IMG/VR virus record: IMGVR_UViG_3300022890_000014
Span: 62,001-126,000 of that record
Direction: 5' to 3' (one strand)
DNA length: 64,000 nt
Origin: a virus
Below, piece by piece: positions 1 through 8,721 of this stretch. The notes beneath the pieces were generated by a model, which was not told the origin of the DNA, ran no database searches, and saw nothing but the letters and a program-made list of their open reading frames with translations. The translations under genes were made by a program, and so were the position numbers. How positions within the stretch are numbered: position 1 is the first letter of the stretch; the number at the start of each line of letters is the position of its first letter.

Positions 1-411
1 GTATCTGGCCTTAGCGAGTGCCATGAAGATAATGATGAGCTAAAAAAAGTATGGAGACTCATATTTGGGCATGGTGATTATAATGGGCTGGTGAATGAGT
101 ACGAAGATGCCTACATGTCGTGGCCTAAGCCGGTAAACAAGGGCACTAGAATAGACCGTGTGCGCAACTACAACCTTAGATTAGATCAGTCCTACGAGCG
201 ACTACAGGATATGATCGAGACTATGCACTACCTATCAAATACAGTGGTTCTGGATATAGTTGGAGACTATGACTGGCACGAAAGCATTAACAGTGCAATT
301 ACTATCCTTGTTGACTCGCTACATGAGAGGTTGTGCAGACCTGATAACGAAACTATCTTCCGTGTCAAGAGAAAATACAAGAAACTAATGAATGAATTGG
401 GTGTCGCGTAA
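1..411 (+). CDS. Hypothetical protein, 5' end outside window
   Basis: The frame is open from base 1 (GTA TCT GGC ...) to a TAA at 409-411, so the gene begins upstream of the window. A GTG at 91 could start a 106-residue version, but no ribosome binding site precedes it. The product is charged and probably helical; I do not recognise a family. The stop codon is the TAA inside a copy of the dispersed palindrome at 406-420. The next gene starts 12 bases after that palindrome, in the same frame. Confidence 0.7.
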   Translation, partial: VSGLSECHEDNDELKKVWRLIFGHGDYNGLVNEYEDAYMSWPKPVNKGTRIDRVRNYNLRLDQSYERLQDMIETMHYLSNTVVLDIVGDYDWHESINSAITILVDSLHERLCRPDNETIFRVKRKYKKLMNELGVA

Positions 412-420
412 GGCTTACGC
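406..420. repeat. Palindrome copy, perfect
   Basis: Perfect core with central G. It provides the stop of the first gene, and the clamp-like gene starts 12 bases beyond it. Confidence 0.95.
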
Positions 421-432
421 AAAGGAAAAGAC

Positions 433-1629
433 ATGAAGAGTAGCCTAGTGTTCGATATTTTCAAAGAGAACGTCCCAAAATGGAACGCTATTCTATCAGC
501 AGTAGATAGTGCAATATCTGGCAAAGGTGAGAAGCTTATAGTTATTGAATCTGATGATGATGAACAAGTAGTAAAGTTCAGCACAGTGGGGTTTAATACT
601 CCTATATATTCAGAAATAGAAACTCTTGTTGAAGAGTCAGGAGTAGTATGTGTTGACCCAAAGATATTTTGCAAGATGGGCATTGCTAACAAGAATGAAG
701 ATGTACATGTGGAGGCAATCATCGACACTAAGGATGAGGAGGGTTCTGAGTGTGGAAAACTTATCATCTCGTTCGGAGAAAGCTATTCAGAAATTCCGGT
801 ATCAACTCAATATACGGCTGAGGAGATAGATGAAGATCATCATTTCTCGCCTATTATACCAAGCTCCCTCATTGATGGACTAAAGAAGGTAGAAAAGTTG
901 CATGATAAAAAAAGCAACACTTCTGCACCGTCAAGAGTTATAGTCGAGAGTGTTGTCTTTGGTACTGTCGATGGCAAACTATCCTTATCTGTCACTGACG
1001 CCACAGCACTTGCTCAGTCAATAACAGATAATATTAGTCCATGTGGAAAAAACCACAGCATTCACATCTCAGCAATCAAGCCATTACAAAAGTTCCTTGA
1101 GCACATGAGCAAGGAGAATAAGTTCTCATGGGCAATCACAGACAGCAAGATGTTATTTAGAGCAGGTAAAACTGTCATGTCTATATCCATGATCGAGACA
1201 CCACCTGTTGCAAACTCATTTGGTCAGTTCTTCTTTGATGTGCACGGACAGAGGAGTGTTGCTGTGGATAGAAAAGAATTCCTTGTTGCACTAAATAGGT
1301 GTGCAGGAATACAGACATCCTCAAAAAAGAAGCATGGCTTGCCAATAGTGTGTCAGTTGTCAGAAGGAAACTTGATAGTTGGACTGAGTGCTGCTGGTCT
1401 CAAGACAAGATCTAGAGTCAAATGCACTGTGCTAGATGAGTACGAAGCTGTTAGCTCATTCTGCGTGAACATAAAACATCTGATAGCAGCAGTTAAAAAC
1501 ATATCAGATGATATTCTTTCTATAGTCTTCATTGATGCAAGAGACAAAGATAACAAAATGAAGATGGCTAGATTAACTGGAATGGAAGACCAGTCATTCC
1601 GTGAAGCAATTATGCAAATGAGGATTTAA
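433..1629 (+). CDS. Beta-sliding-clamp-like protein
   Basis: This 398-residue protein has about the size of the three-domain bacterial DNA polymerase III beta clamp. The last residues, IMQMRI, resemble the conserved MPMRL-type clamp ending, and a segment near residue 175 (VFGTVDGKLSLSVTDATAL) resembles the clamp VATDGHRLA region. By family knowledge it would encircle DNA and tether the polymerase. The internal sequence is highly diverged, so this is a fold-level guess. The start is ATG at 433 behind AAAGGAAAAGAC. It ends in a TAATG overlap with the next gene, which suggests translational coupling. Confidence 0.6.
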   Translation: MKSSLVFDIFKENVPKWNAILSAVDSAISGKGEKLIVIESDDDEQVVKFSTVGFNTPIYSEIETLVEESGVVCVDPKIFCKMGIANKNEDVHVEAIIDTKDEEGSECGKLIISFGESYSEIPVSTQYTAEEIDEDHHFSPIIPSSLIDGLKKVEKLHDKKSNTSAPSRVIVESVVFGTVDGKLSLSVTDATALAQSITDNISPCGKNHSIHISAIKPLQKFLEHMSKENKFSWAITDSKMLFRAGKTVMSISMIETPPVANSFGQFFFDVHGQRSVAVDRKEFLVALNRCAGIQTSSKKKHGLPIVCQLSEGNLIVGLSAAGLKTRSRVKCTVLDEYEAVSSFCVNIKHLIAAVKNISDDILSIVFIDARDKDNKMKMARLTGMEDQSFREAIMQMRI

Positions 1630-1907
1630 TGAAACTATCAGATATTATTACGCATTTCAAAACAACAAGCAATCTCACTATCGAACTCACAAATTATTTA
1701 GTTGGAGCAGCAAAGCATGTTGGCTATCTAGATAAAGATATTCCAATCAGTGAGTGGCTAGAAATTGTTATTATTCCTTTGAATAAGGCTCTTAGTCATG
1801 AAGGAATACAAGGGATCTCCGTATGCGCTGGATGCGGCCTGCCAAGGCATTTAGGTAGATGCATGAAGAAACTAACCGCAGAAGAAGGAGAAAATGGCTT
1901 TGAGTGA
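1629..1907 (+). CDS. Small hypothetical protein with Cys cluster
   Basis: This 92-residue protein starts inside the stop codon of the clamp-like gene (TAATG). The C-terminal part has a CxxC pair, CAGC, followed by a further Cys (CMKK), a possible half zinc ribbon. It overlaps the next gene by 14 bases. I do not recognise a family. Confidence 0.75.
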   Translation: MKLSDIITHFKTTSNLTIELTNYLVGAAKHVGYLDKDIPISEWLEIVIIPLNKALSHEGIQGISVCAGCGLPRHLGRCMKKLTAEEGENGFE

Positions 1908-2442
1908 TAAACTATCTCATGTGTACAAGTGGACTGTAGCTGAATGTAATGAGCAGGTTGGGAGGTGGTTAACTCCAGTGCTTCCTAACCAGGCTGACTT
2001 TCCAGAGACCAAGATAACTCTTCTCGTAAAAGAAGACAGTACGTTCATAAAATCATCTGTCGTGTACGGTGTTCAGATAGAACAGCCTATACATGAGTTC
2101 GCAAAGATGATTATGGGTGTTAAGGTATTTGAGAAGAGAGAGAAAGAGAATACTATACTCACCATAGGAAACGAGGTTATTCCTGGTGGGCTGTATATTC
2201 TCTATAGTGTACTCGAACAACAAATGCTTTGTATGAATTTCTATACAGAGGCAGAAGCAAAAGCTTACAAGAACCACTTCGTTTATCTGGACTCAAAATA
2301 TCAATTAGGTCAGTTCGTTCCTCATAAGGTTCAAACAAGCTTCCCTCAACATCCTTGGTTCAATGGAGACTTTATTAATCCAGCAGAACTATCTTTTCTT
2401 ACTATATCTAGCAATAAGGTTGCAAAGGACAGCATGTCATGA
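1894..2442 (+). CDS. Hypothetical protein
   Basis: A 182-residue soluble protein with mixed alpha/beta character and no motif I recognise. The start ATG lies within the end of the upstream gene behind GAAGGAGAAA, a strong ribosome binding site. Its stop overlaps the next ATG (ATGATCATATTG follows CATGTCATGA), so four or five consecutive genes here appear to be translationally coupled. Confidence 0.8.
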   Translation: MALSDKLSHVYKWTVAECNEQVGRWLTPVLPNQADFPETKITLLVKEDSTFIKSSVVYGVQIEQPIHEFAKMIMGVKVFEKREKENTILTIGNEVIPGGLYILYSVLEQQMLCMNFYTEAEAKAYKNHFVYLDSKYQLGQFVPHKVQTSFPQHPWFNGDFINPAELSFLTISSNKVAKDSMS

Positions 2443-2684
2443 TCATATTGATTGTTGAGATAGCAGAAGATGTAGATACCTGGGTTTACCTAATCGATAC
2501 CAGAAAGATACTTGGTGTCAGATCGGAGGACTACAAGTACAAAGACCAGATAGACGAAGCTATGTCTAGTAAGGATAAATCTCTGTCTGGATGCACAGTG
2601 TTCATGTCACACGGCGACATGCCTAAATCAATATGTGTTAAGCCACCACAATTTGTGGAACACATGATTGAGTTTTCATACTAA
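2439..2684 (+). CDS. Small hypothetical protein
   Basis: An 81-residue protein overlapping the upstream stop by four bases (ATGA). It is acidic in the middle and has no recognised motif. It ends immediately before a palindrome copy at 2686-2700. Confidence 0.7.
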   Translation: MIILIVEIAEDVDTWVYLIDTRKILGVRSEDYKYKDQIDEAMSSKDKSLSGCTVFMSHGDMPKSICVKPPQFVEHMIEFSY

Positions 2685-2685
2685 T

Positions 2686-2700
2686 GCGTAAGCCTTACGC
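2686..2700. repeat. Palindrome copy, perfect
   Basis: Perfect core with central C, directly after the stop of the gene ending at 2684. Confidence 0.95.
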
Positions 2701-2716
2701 AAACGGAGAAAGTCTA

Positions 2717-3220
2717 ATGATCGAATACAAAAAGGTTGGAGAACTAGCTAACATTCACTGCATATCAGAATGGGACAGATGTCAAGTAGAGGAGGCTATC
2801 GAGCTACTGCAATTTCTATTCAAAAGAGGAAGCACCGAAGTAAAAGACTTCGAGTGGGAAGATGTTCACATGTTCGCTGGATGCAACGGAAGTATATTTC
2901 TTCAAAATAGACATGAACAAACAGCTGCGTACTCGAAATCAGACAATGAAATACTTCGTGTATATGATTGCTCATGCGGAGAAGAGATTCTTGGGTATGA
3001 AAATCTCCTTCAGCATATGGTAGACGAAACTGTTAGGGCTGTTGTTTTTGGAGATAGAGATATAAAAAGTTGTGGAGATTTCTTCTATGGTGTGTCGGGG
3101 ATAGACAAAGGAAAAATAGAGGAGTTATGGGAGTGGATAAAAAAAGAAATGAAAGAATGTGGCCTTGGAGATCCAGATCCAACAAGTCTAGAGGAATTGC
3201 AAGGAAAACAAAAAGGATAA
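2717..3220 (+). CDS. Hypothetical protein with CxC motif
   Basis: The frame could be read from an ATG at 2684 formed by the palindrome (MRKPYA...), but the real start is very probably ATG at 2717, preceded by CGGAGAAAGTCTA. The protein is then 167 residues, with a DCSCGEEI segment in the middle and a helical, acidic C-terminus. No family is recognised. Confidence 0.75.
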   Translation: MIEYKKVGELANIHCISEWDRCQVEEAIELLQFLFKRGSTEVKDFEWEDVHMFAGCNGSIFLQNRHEQTAAYSKSDNEILRVYDCSCGEEILGYENLLQHMVDETVRAVVFGDRDIKSCGDFFYGVSGIDKGKIEELWEWIKKEMKECGLGDPDPTSLEELQGKQKG

Positions 3221-3294
3221 TAAAAAAATATGATGTAGCCATACTTGTGGCTATATGGTACATCGGTGTGATAATCTTCTGCTATACACAATAA
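3127..3294 (+). CDS. Small single-pass membrane protein, overlaps upstream gene
   Basis: A 55-residue frame overlaps the end of the upstream gene in another phase. Its ATG at 3127 follows AGAGGAG closely. The N-terminal half is very basic. The C-terminus is one hydrophobic helix (AILVAIWYIGVIIFCY) that should span the membrane, so a C-tail-anchored protein is predicted. It ends just before a hairpin terminator. The function is unknown; size and topology alone do not make it a holin. Confidence 0.5.
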   Translation: MGVDKKRNERMWPWRSRSNKSRGIARKTKRIIKKYDVAILVAIWYIGVIIFCYTQ

Positions 3295-3296
3295 AA

Positions 3297-3336
3297 AAAG
3301 GGACAATCCGGTAGCCAGCCAGAAAGTCCCTTTCTT
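3297..3336 (+). terminator. Probable intrinsic terminator
   Basis: Arms AAAGGGAC (3297-3304) and GTCCCTTT (3326-3333) pair perfectly around a 21-base loop. An A-run lies before the hairpin and a T-rich stretch after it, so it could act on either strand. It closes the first plus-strand operon. Confidence 0.5.
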
Positions 3337-3352
3337 TATTGGAGAAGGTCTA

Positions 3353-3403
3353 ATGAACAACTCTTATGCGGAGGTTGTGACGCAAAGGAGTATGCGTACA
3401 TAG
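3353..3403 (+). CDS. Possible 16-residue mini-ORF
   Basis: A 16-codon frame ending in TAG follows a very strong ribosome binding site (GGAGAAGG, then TCTA before the ATG). It sits alone between a terminator and a convergent minus operon. The binding site is its only support. Confidence 0.25.
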   Translation: MNNSYAEVVTQRSMRT

Positions 3404-3429
3404 TCTCACACTGTTGTTCATTTGTCAAC

Positions 3430-3738
3430 TTATATTTTTTTACACAATGTACATATTTTTATCCTAGGCATCAACATTTGTTTTCTGCCAAACTCTTCTT
3501 TTATTCTATTTATTTCCGACAATGAATGTTCGACTAGTACATGTATATTTTTATTTCCACACAAACAACATCTTGATGATGCATTTTTAGGGATAATTCC
3601 ACGAGAAAGCCAAGAACCCCACGTCACAGTTTTATTCTTTCTGTTCAATGGATACTCTTTTTCAGACTCTACTACGTGAGAACCGCCCCACTTATCAGAT
3701 GATTGTCCGATAAGTTTTATTGATGTGGCCTTAGCCAT
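3430..3738 (-). CDS. Zinc-finger-like hypothetical protein
   Basis: A 102-residue basic protein with two CxxC pairs (CCLCGNK near residue 58 and CTLCKK at the C-terminus), which could bind one zinc ion. It is the last gene of a four-gene minus operon whose promoter region lies near 5322-5409. No specific family is recognised. Confidence 0.7.
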   Translation of the reverse strand: MAKATSIKLIGQSSDKWGGSHVVESEKEYPLNRKNKTVTWGSWLSRGIIPKNASSRCCLCGNKNIHVLVEHSLSEINRIKEEFGRKQMLMPRIKICTLCKKI

Positions 3739-3755
3739 CTAGTTACACTGACCAT

Positions 3756-4262
3756 TCATGTCGAGTTCCTTTCACACATCTTGCATAGTAACTTGTGGGC
3801 TTCTCTATACCCATCTGTTTTTGCTTTTACGAACACTCTTCTTTTTCTTTCTAAACCTTTTGCCCACCTCTTACATTTCTCACACCTTCCATTCATCATG
3901 CACCAATAGCAATAAGGAAGAACTTTTCCTTCATCTCCTGTTATCCAGAAGATATTTCTGTCTTCATATACCTTATCGCAGTTCGAGCATACTGATTCTG
4001 GATCTTGCAAGTATGCTTCTGAGTATAGGTCAAGGATTATGTAGTGCTTGCACCACGAATTCCTTTGTCTAACCCTTGTCATCTTATTTCCAACACTAGA
4101 GGAGTTAAGCATCTCTAGTGCATCTTCTATCATAACCTCCTTTATCGACTGCCCATATAGTTCTTCTGAAAGAATATCGTCTAACCTTCTGACAACAGAG
4201 ACTATTTTCTCCTCATACTTCTCTGGGTTATTGAAAATATCCATAAGGATTGATTCTGACAT
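3756..4262 (-). CDS. Cysteine-rich zinc-binding hypothetical protein
   Basis: ATG at 4262 is chosen because AGG lies five bases upstream; a GTG at 4268 is the alternative. The product is about 168 residues. The N-terminal half is helical. The C-terminal half holds a series of CxxC pairs (CSNC, CYWC, CEKC, CKMC), enough for two zinc ribbons. Nucleic-acid binding is plausible, but nothing more specific can be supported. Confidence 0.7.
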   Translation of the reverse strand: MSESILMDIFNNPEKYEEKIVSVVRRLDDILSEELYGQSIKEVMIEDALEMLNSSSVGNKMTRVRQRNSWCKHYIILDLYSEAYLQDPESVCSNCDKVYEDRNIFWITGDEGKVLPYCYWCMMNGRCEKCKRWAKGLERKRRVFVKAKTDGYREAHKLLCKMCERNST

Positions 4263-4268
4263 AAGCAC

Positions 4269-4568
4269 CTACTCTTTCAGTTTTCTTTCATCCCTTAAGT
4301 CTTTCAGGAAGTATATTATCTCTTCGTCGGATAGTATCATCGCCCCTAGGTTTTCTGCCTTCATTCTCATTGGTGCTGATAGATAAAACCTAGGAACATG
4401 CTCATCTGAACCTTTCACGAACCACTTGTCAGACCAACCTAAAACATGAACAAAATCTCTCAGGTCTTCCTCTTTTTCTGAGAATAGATAACACCAGTTA
4501 GGTCCATACATTGAAGCACCTTTTGGTAGCTTCCTAGCATTTAGATAGAGTCCTGATAAATATATCAC
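4269..4568 (-). CDS. DUF4031-like hypothetical protein
   Basis: A 99-residue protein whose layout (tryptophan- and histidine-containing core, then a helical SDEEIIYFLKDL tail) resembles the small DUF4031 proteins common in phages. No catalytic function is known to me. A palindrome copy at 4580-4594 lies just upstream, and the TAG stop overlaps the start region of the following gene. Confidence 0.6.
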   Translation of the reverse strand: MIYLSGLYLNARKLPKGASMYGPNWCYLFSEKEEDLRDFVHVLGWSDKWFVKGSDEHVPRFYLSAPMRMKAENLGAMILSDEEIIYFLKDLRDERKLKE

Positions 4569-4579
4569 TGTCCCTCCTT

Positions 4580-4594
4580 GCGTAAGCCTTACGC
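4580..4594. repeat. Palindrome copy, perfect
   Basis: Perfect core with central C, between two minus genes and two bases from the stop codon of the upstream gene. Confidence 0.95.
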
Positions 4595-4595
4595 A

Positions 4596-5321
4596 TTACG
4601 TGTGCATCTGAGATTTCTCATGGTCTACAGACAGACCACCATTCATTACTATTGCAGAGTTTGAGGTTCCAACAAGCATGTACTCGAAGTCCATGTACAT
4701 ACTGTCGTCATCTTCTATCTTTCCGTTACTGAACATCACGATGCCCTTAACATTAGAAGGGTATTTGCTAGCTATTGAGTCTACAGTATTAGACATGTTC
4801 TTACAGGTAGACATAAGAGAGATCCACCTTTTGAGCTTCATGAATCTTTCTGATGGTTTGGTTTTAGATTTTATAGATTTATATCTTGCTGTGTTGTCTT
4901 CTCCACGAAGTAGATTATCAACATCCATTCCATTGATCTTTTCTTCTCTTCCAAGAAGCATTTCAATAAGATGTCTTCCATCTATGCGTCCTGCCATGTC
5001 AAGAATGTGTGGACTCATTATGAGTGAATAAAGTGAGTTTCTAAGTATGTCTGAGATAATTTCATTCATCTCGACGTACTTTTCAATCATGCTTTTGAAT
5101 ATCTGATAAGTGCCTTCTCCTTTTGAAAGAATCCTGTGCGCTGGAGATCTAAGACTTGTTGACAGAGTATATTCAGTAAACTTAGTGTTCAATCCTAGAC
5201 CCCTGAAGATGGATATTATATCTCCATCTTCTTCCATGCATCTAATCATTCTTGATTGACATAAGTTGTCTCTAGAATTGATGATTGATCTTGGAGTTGC
5301 AAACCAAACTGCTTCTTTCAT
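4596..5321 (-). CDS. Hypothetical protein, first gene of minus operon
   Basis: A 241-residue protein, largely helical by composition, with no recognised motif. The start is ATG at 5321 behind CAGGAGATCGCC. A minus-strand TGGTACAAG at 5361-5369 could be its extended -10 promoter element. Confidence 0.8.
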   Translation of the reverse strand: MKEAVWFATPRSIINSRDNLCQSRMIRCMEEDGDIISIFRGLGLNTKFTEYTLSTSLRSPAHRILSKGEGTYQIFKSMIEKYVEMNEIISDILRNSLYSLIMSPHILDMAGRIDGRHLIEMLLGREEKINGMDVDNLLRGEDNTARYKSIKSKTKPSERFMKLKRWISLMSTCKNMSNTVDSIASKYPSNVKGIVMFSNGKIEDDDSMYMDFEYMLVGTSNSAIVMNGGLSVDHEKSQMHT

Positions 5322-5348
5322 GGCGATCTCCTGTTAGTGTAAATTGTA

Positions 5349-5378
5349 TTGACCTTCTATCTTGTACCAATATATAAT
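5349..5378 (+). promoter_or_regulatory. Sigma-70-like promoter
   Basis: TTGACC (5349-5354) and TATAAT (5373-5378) are separated by 18 bases, about 30 bases before the ATG at 5410. Confidence 0.6.
5361..5369 (-). promoter_or_regulatory. Possible extended -10 element
   Basis: Minus-strand TGGTACAAG resembles the recurrent TGGTATAAG motif of this genome and lies upstream of the minus gene starting at 5321. Confidence 0.35.
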
Positions 5379-5409
5379 GATTCATCACCCATGCATTGAG
5401 GAATGTAAA

Positions 5410-6462
5410 ATGAACAAACTAATGGTTCCTGGTAAATACATCAAGTCTATTACTACCGAGAAAGTTAACACGTACATAAAGGCAATAGCTGCTCTAAACA
5501 TAATTGCTTTGCAGGACGGAACAGATAGTATAGGACATATAGCTATAGCAGCAGAGAAGGAACTCAAGAGGTTCTCTAGTAAAAAGATTGAAGATCTAGC
5601 ATACGATTACAGCGGAAAGGATTCGTTTGTATCAAAAATGGTAGATGTGTGTAGGTGGGATTGGACTATACCTGGAACACTCCCTATACTTCTAGTAAAA
5701 AACTTACTTATGGCCTACAGGACCAGGTTGATGAACTGGGCTACAGGAAAGGAGTTTGGGGAAGCTATTCACAACAATGGCTTTGATAGGGGAAATAAAG
5801 AGAATAGAATGGACAACTTTCCATCTTTGCTTACGAGTCAACTCGAAGCTCTTGAGTTCATGGATAGCACATTAGATGCCTCTACTATGGCTATGTCCAA
5901 CTTTGGGATGTTTAAGCCTTTCTCTGGTGTAAACGAAGCTAGTGCTGTTCTTTTGAAGAGCCTTGTTGATATATGCTCCGCTCTTAAGCAAGCATGCAAC
6001 CCTATAGCTTCGGCATGCAACTGGAGATCAAATCTTCCTGTTCACTCCTTGTACATGATGACAATAAGAGCTATATCTGGAGGATCAATCATACCTACCT
6101 ATGATAATCACAGCAAGGAATACAGTCAGTCTCCAAACCTGAATATGCATTCCTTAGACATGATGATGTGCAAGAACCTCAATGATGTATACTCTGAACT
6201 ACACATGTTCGGACAGCAAATGGCAATCATATTCTTTGAGAAATCAAACTCCCCAATTGGCACAGTCGGCGGTGATATGATTAAAAAAATATCAGACATG
6301 CTGATATTCGAGTCCGTTTGCAAGATGGTTGGTTCCAAGGATAGGCTTGTCAGTAAACTAAGTTCCAAACTTAAGACAAACCTTCTGTTTGGAAGAAGTC
6401 GTATAGAACCACTGCTTAAGCTAATTCATGTGGAGTCTCAACTCCCTCGTTGGATTAGCTAG
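5410..6462 (+). CDS. Hypothetical protein
   Basis: ATG at 5410 is preferred over 5362 because it follows TGAGGAATGTAAA. The 350-residue product is mostly helical, with many Met and Ser residues and no motif I can name. It is a single-gene transcription unit with its own promoter. Its TAG stop overlaps the stop codon of the converging minus gene. Confidence 0.8.
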   Translation: MNKLMVPGKYIKSITTEKVNTYIKAIAALNIIALQDGTDSIGHIAIAAEKELKRFSSKKIEDLAYDYSGKDSFVSKMVDVCRWDWTIPGTLPILLVKNLLMAYRTRLMNWATGKEFGEAIHNNGFDRGNKENRMDNFPSLLTSQLEALEFMDSTLDASTMAMSNFGMFKPFSGVNEASAVLLKSLVDICSALKQACNPIASACNWRSNLPVHSLYMMTIRAISGGSIIPTYDNHSKEYSQSPNLNMHSLDMMMCKNLNDVYSELHMFGQQMAIIFFEKSNSPIGTVGGDMIKKISDMLIFESVCKMVGSKDRLVSKLSSKLKTNLLFGRSRIEPLLKLIHVESQLPRWIS

Positions 6463-6770
6463 TCTACATATCTCCATCTCCCAGACTTTGTTACTCTTGT
6501 CTCCAGTTCTGGAAACTCCCATAGTTTATTATTAAGGAACCATCTTCCAGAACACTGAGACACATCTACCCCAGGTATTCCACTTAACCTACTTCTTGTG
6601 GTTTGTGTCTTTTCACCACAGGAAGTAATGTGTATTCCTCCTTCTTTTAACCACGCTATCTTATTTCCAAACAGAAACATTTTGTCGCCTCTAACTGCCG
6701 TGTTGGTTCTGTGGAAATATCGTCCCTCAACTAATGCTTCACCTGCTCTGACTGATTGCTTTCTTGGCAT
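6459..6770 (-). CDS. Small conserved phage-type protein
   Basis: A 103-residue protein with the pattern NTAV...MFLFGNKIA...GIHITSCGEKTQTTRSRL. I associate this pattern with small phage or plasmid proteins of unknown role. ATG at 6770 follows TAGGAGTAAAAG. The stop overlaps the convergent gene at 6460-6462. Confidence 0.7.
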   Translation of the reverse strand: MPRKQSVRAGEALVEGRYFHRTNTAVRGDKMFLFGNKIAWLKEGGIHITSCGEKTQTTRSRLSGIPGVDVSQCSGRWFLNNKLWEFPELETRVTKSGRWRYVD

Positions 6771-6819
6771 CTTTTACTCCTACATGTTTTGTGGTTCAGT
6801 AAAAGACTTATACCCAATT

Positions 6820-6834
6820 GCGTAAGCCTTACGC
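6820..6834. repeat. Palindrome copy, perfect
   Basis: Perfect core with central C. On the minus strand its TAA ends the SNF2-like gene. Confidence 0.95.
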
Positions 6835-8649
6835 ATCATCAACATCCCTGAGTGACTCCCATATATTCTCAATATTAGGAACCAAGAAATCATCCATGCT
6901 AAATCCAGTAGATGTGATGGTCTGAGTTCTCTGTTTCTTTCTCATCGAAATCACAACCTTTTCATCACGGGTGTTTCTTGCTACGAGGAAGTATGCAAAA
7001 ATTGGTCTTTCTTGTCCATCTCTGTAGTTTCTATCGAATGATTGCTCGAAGTGCAGTAAGTTATCTGATAGAGAGAAGTAAAACATATAGTTAGCACACT
7101 GCATATTAGTCCCAACACCAACCGAAGCAGGATGAGCTACAAGAAAAATCTCTTCTGGCTCATCTAAGAACTTATCAAGAGCCTTCATTGTTTTGCCAGG
7201 TGTTTGCCCACCATAGGCAACCCCGTGATTTATACCTTTCTTTTTTAGCATTGCAGATATACTTCTGACTTCATGCTGAAACGAACACCATATTATTCCT
7301 TTGTTCTCTCTTATTTGAACCATCTCATCTACAAGTTCCTCAAGACACTCCATTTTTGCACTTGGTAGATCCTTCACTTCTCCTTCATCAGACTTGAAGA
7401 ATCCACTTGTTGCCTGTCTTAGTTTTGTGAACTTTGGAAGTAATTGTTCATATGAGGCTTGATGACCTTCATGCTCTGCAAACTGATCTTCGCATAGGTG
7501 CTTATAGAACGAACCTTGCTTTCTTCCCATCTTCACAGTCTTTAGAATGAGCGTTCTTTCTGGTAGGTCAAGCACGTCCTTCTTCATAAATCTAACTATG
7601 AATGGAGCTAGATGGTCTGCTAGCTGCCCTTCTGCCCCTCTCTTTGGAACCCAGTTGTATGAAAACTTGTTGTACTGGTATTTTTCGCGATAGGTTTTAT
7701 AATGTGTATCGAGTACGATACCGTTGTCTAGGAACTCGAATTGCCCGTAGTAGTCATCAATGCCGTTAGGTGCTGGAGATCCGTTAAGTATCATCTTGTG
7801 ATTTGCACTCTCAGATATTTTCTTTATCTTCTGTAGAGTCTTTGACTTCCAGTTCTTTATACCAGCAGACTCATCAACAATAACTAGATCTGGACCCCAA
7901 TCAATAATCCTAGGCATAAGACCAGCCAATGCTATGCTTGGGTTGCACAATATGATGTCGCACTTGGAGTCGAAGCAATCATCTATGTATCTCTGCTTCT
8001 TTTTACTAGTGAACTCAGACCATAGTATCCTATGGTCTAAAGACGTGAACTTTCGTATGTCACTTCTCCATGCATTCTTCATGGTAGATAATGGCGCTAA
8101 TACGAATGCTCTATCTATTATGCCTTGCTCAATGAGGAATTCTGCCCATACAAGAGACACATATGTTTTTCCAATACCCATGTCGAATAGAATTGCATGT
8201 GTATCCCTGACACCTAACTGCTCAAACATCCATCTTAGTGTTACTTGCTGATGCTTTCTTGGGTCCATCAGTGGAGACATCGCTCTTGGTAAATCAGGTA
8301 CTATTTCGTCATTCATGTAAGGCAATATGATTTCTTGCCTAAGTCTTACTAGAAGTTCTCTCTGTTTATTGTATATAGAATTCATCTTCTCAAGATATGA
8401 CTTTCTCATGTCATATTCTCTAGTCGATTCTATGTCAGGAACTAAGTCCTCAACTAGCTCAAGATTAACTCTTGACGCCTCCATTGTTATTGCGCCTGAG
8501 TCAGTCGGCGTAACATTGTAAAACATAGAGTGGAGTGCTGACTCCTCGTTCATATCTTTGTATTTAGGCTTGATTCGGAAGAATGATCTGTCCTCATAGT
8601 AGAATATATCTTTTTTCATTAGTTTCTCCATATAAGTATTTTCGGACAT
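6829..8649 (-). CDS. SNF2-family DEAD/H-box ATPase (helicase-like)
   Basis: This 606-residue protein has the ordered motifs of Swi2/Snf2 superfamily-2 ATPases. Walker A is DMGIGKT (156-162), the Walker B-like motif is DESA (259-262), motif III is NGSPAPN (289-295), and a C-terminal helicase half contains an SDNLLHFEQSFDRNYRDGQ motif VI region with an Arg that should serve as finger. By family knowledge it translocates on double-stranded DNA and remodels DNA or removes bound proteins. The stop TAA lies within the palindrome at 6820-6834. It is transcribed divergently from the gene at 8722. Confidence 0.9.
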   Translation of the reverse strand: MSENTYMEKLMKKDIFYYEDRSFFRIKPKYKDMNEESALHSMFYNVTPTDSGAITMEASRVNLELVEDLVPDIESTREYDMRKSYLEKMNSIYNKQRELLVRLRQEIILPYMNDEIVPDLPRAMSPLMDPRKHQQVTLRWMFEQLGVRDTHAILFDMGIGKTYVSLVWAEFLIEQGIIDRAFVLAPLSTMKNAWRSDIRKFTSLDHRILWSEFTSKKKQRYIDDCFDSKCDIILCNPSIALAGLMPRIIDWGPDLVIVDESAGIKNWKSKTLQKIKKISESANHKMILNGSPAPNGIDDYYGQFEFLDNGIVLDTHYKTYREKYQYNKFSYNWVPKRGAEGQLADHLAPFIVRFMKKDVLDLPERTLILKTVKMGRKQGSFYKHLCEDQFAEHEGHQASYEQLLPKFTKLRQATSGFFKSDEGEVKDLPSAKMECLEELVDEMVQIRENKGIIWCSFQHEVRSISAMLKKKGINHGVAYGGQTPGKTMKALDKFLDEPEEIFLVAHPASVGVGTNMQCANYMFYFSLSDNLLHFEQSFDRNYRDGQERPIFAYFLVARNTRDEKVVISMRKKQRTQTITSTGFSMDDFLVPNIENIWESLRDVDDA

Positions 8650-8661
8650 TATCTTATACCT

Positions 8662-8670
8662 TGGTATAAG
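8662..8670 (+). promoter_or_regulatory. Extended -10 promoter motif TGGTATAAG
   Basis: TGGTATAAG lies about 50 bases before the ATG at 8722 and just before a palindrome at 8679. It is also the right half of an inverted repeat, CTTATACC-TT-GGTATAAG (8653-8670), so both divergent genes may use it. Confidence 0.45.
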
Positions 8671-8678
8671 TATAGTAC

Positions 8679-8693
8679 GCGTAAGCCTTACGC
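8679..8693. repeat. Palindrome copy, perfect
   Basis: Perfect core with central C in a divergent intergenic region, directly downstream of a TGGTATAAG promoter motif. Confidence 0.95.
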
Positions 8694-8721
8694 AACAAAC
8701 AATAAAAAAAAGAGGTGTGTC

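Noticed and set aside
3070-3294. 74-residue frame from 3070
   Set aside because: The part before 3127 lacks a binding site; the shorter version from ATG 3127 is better supported.
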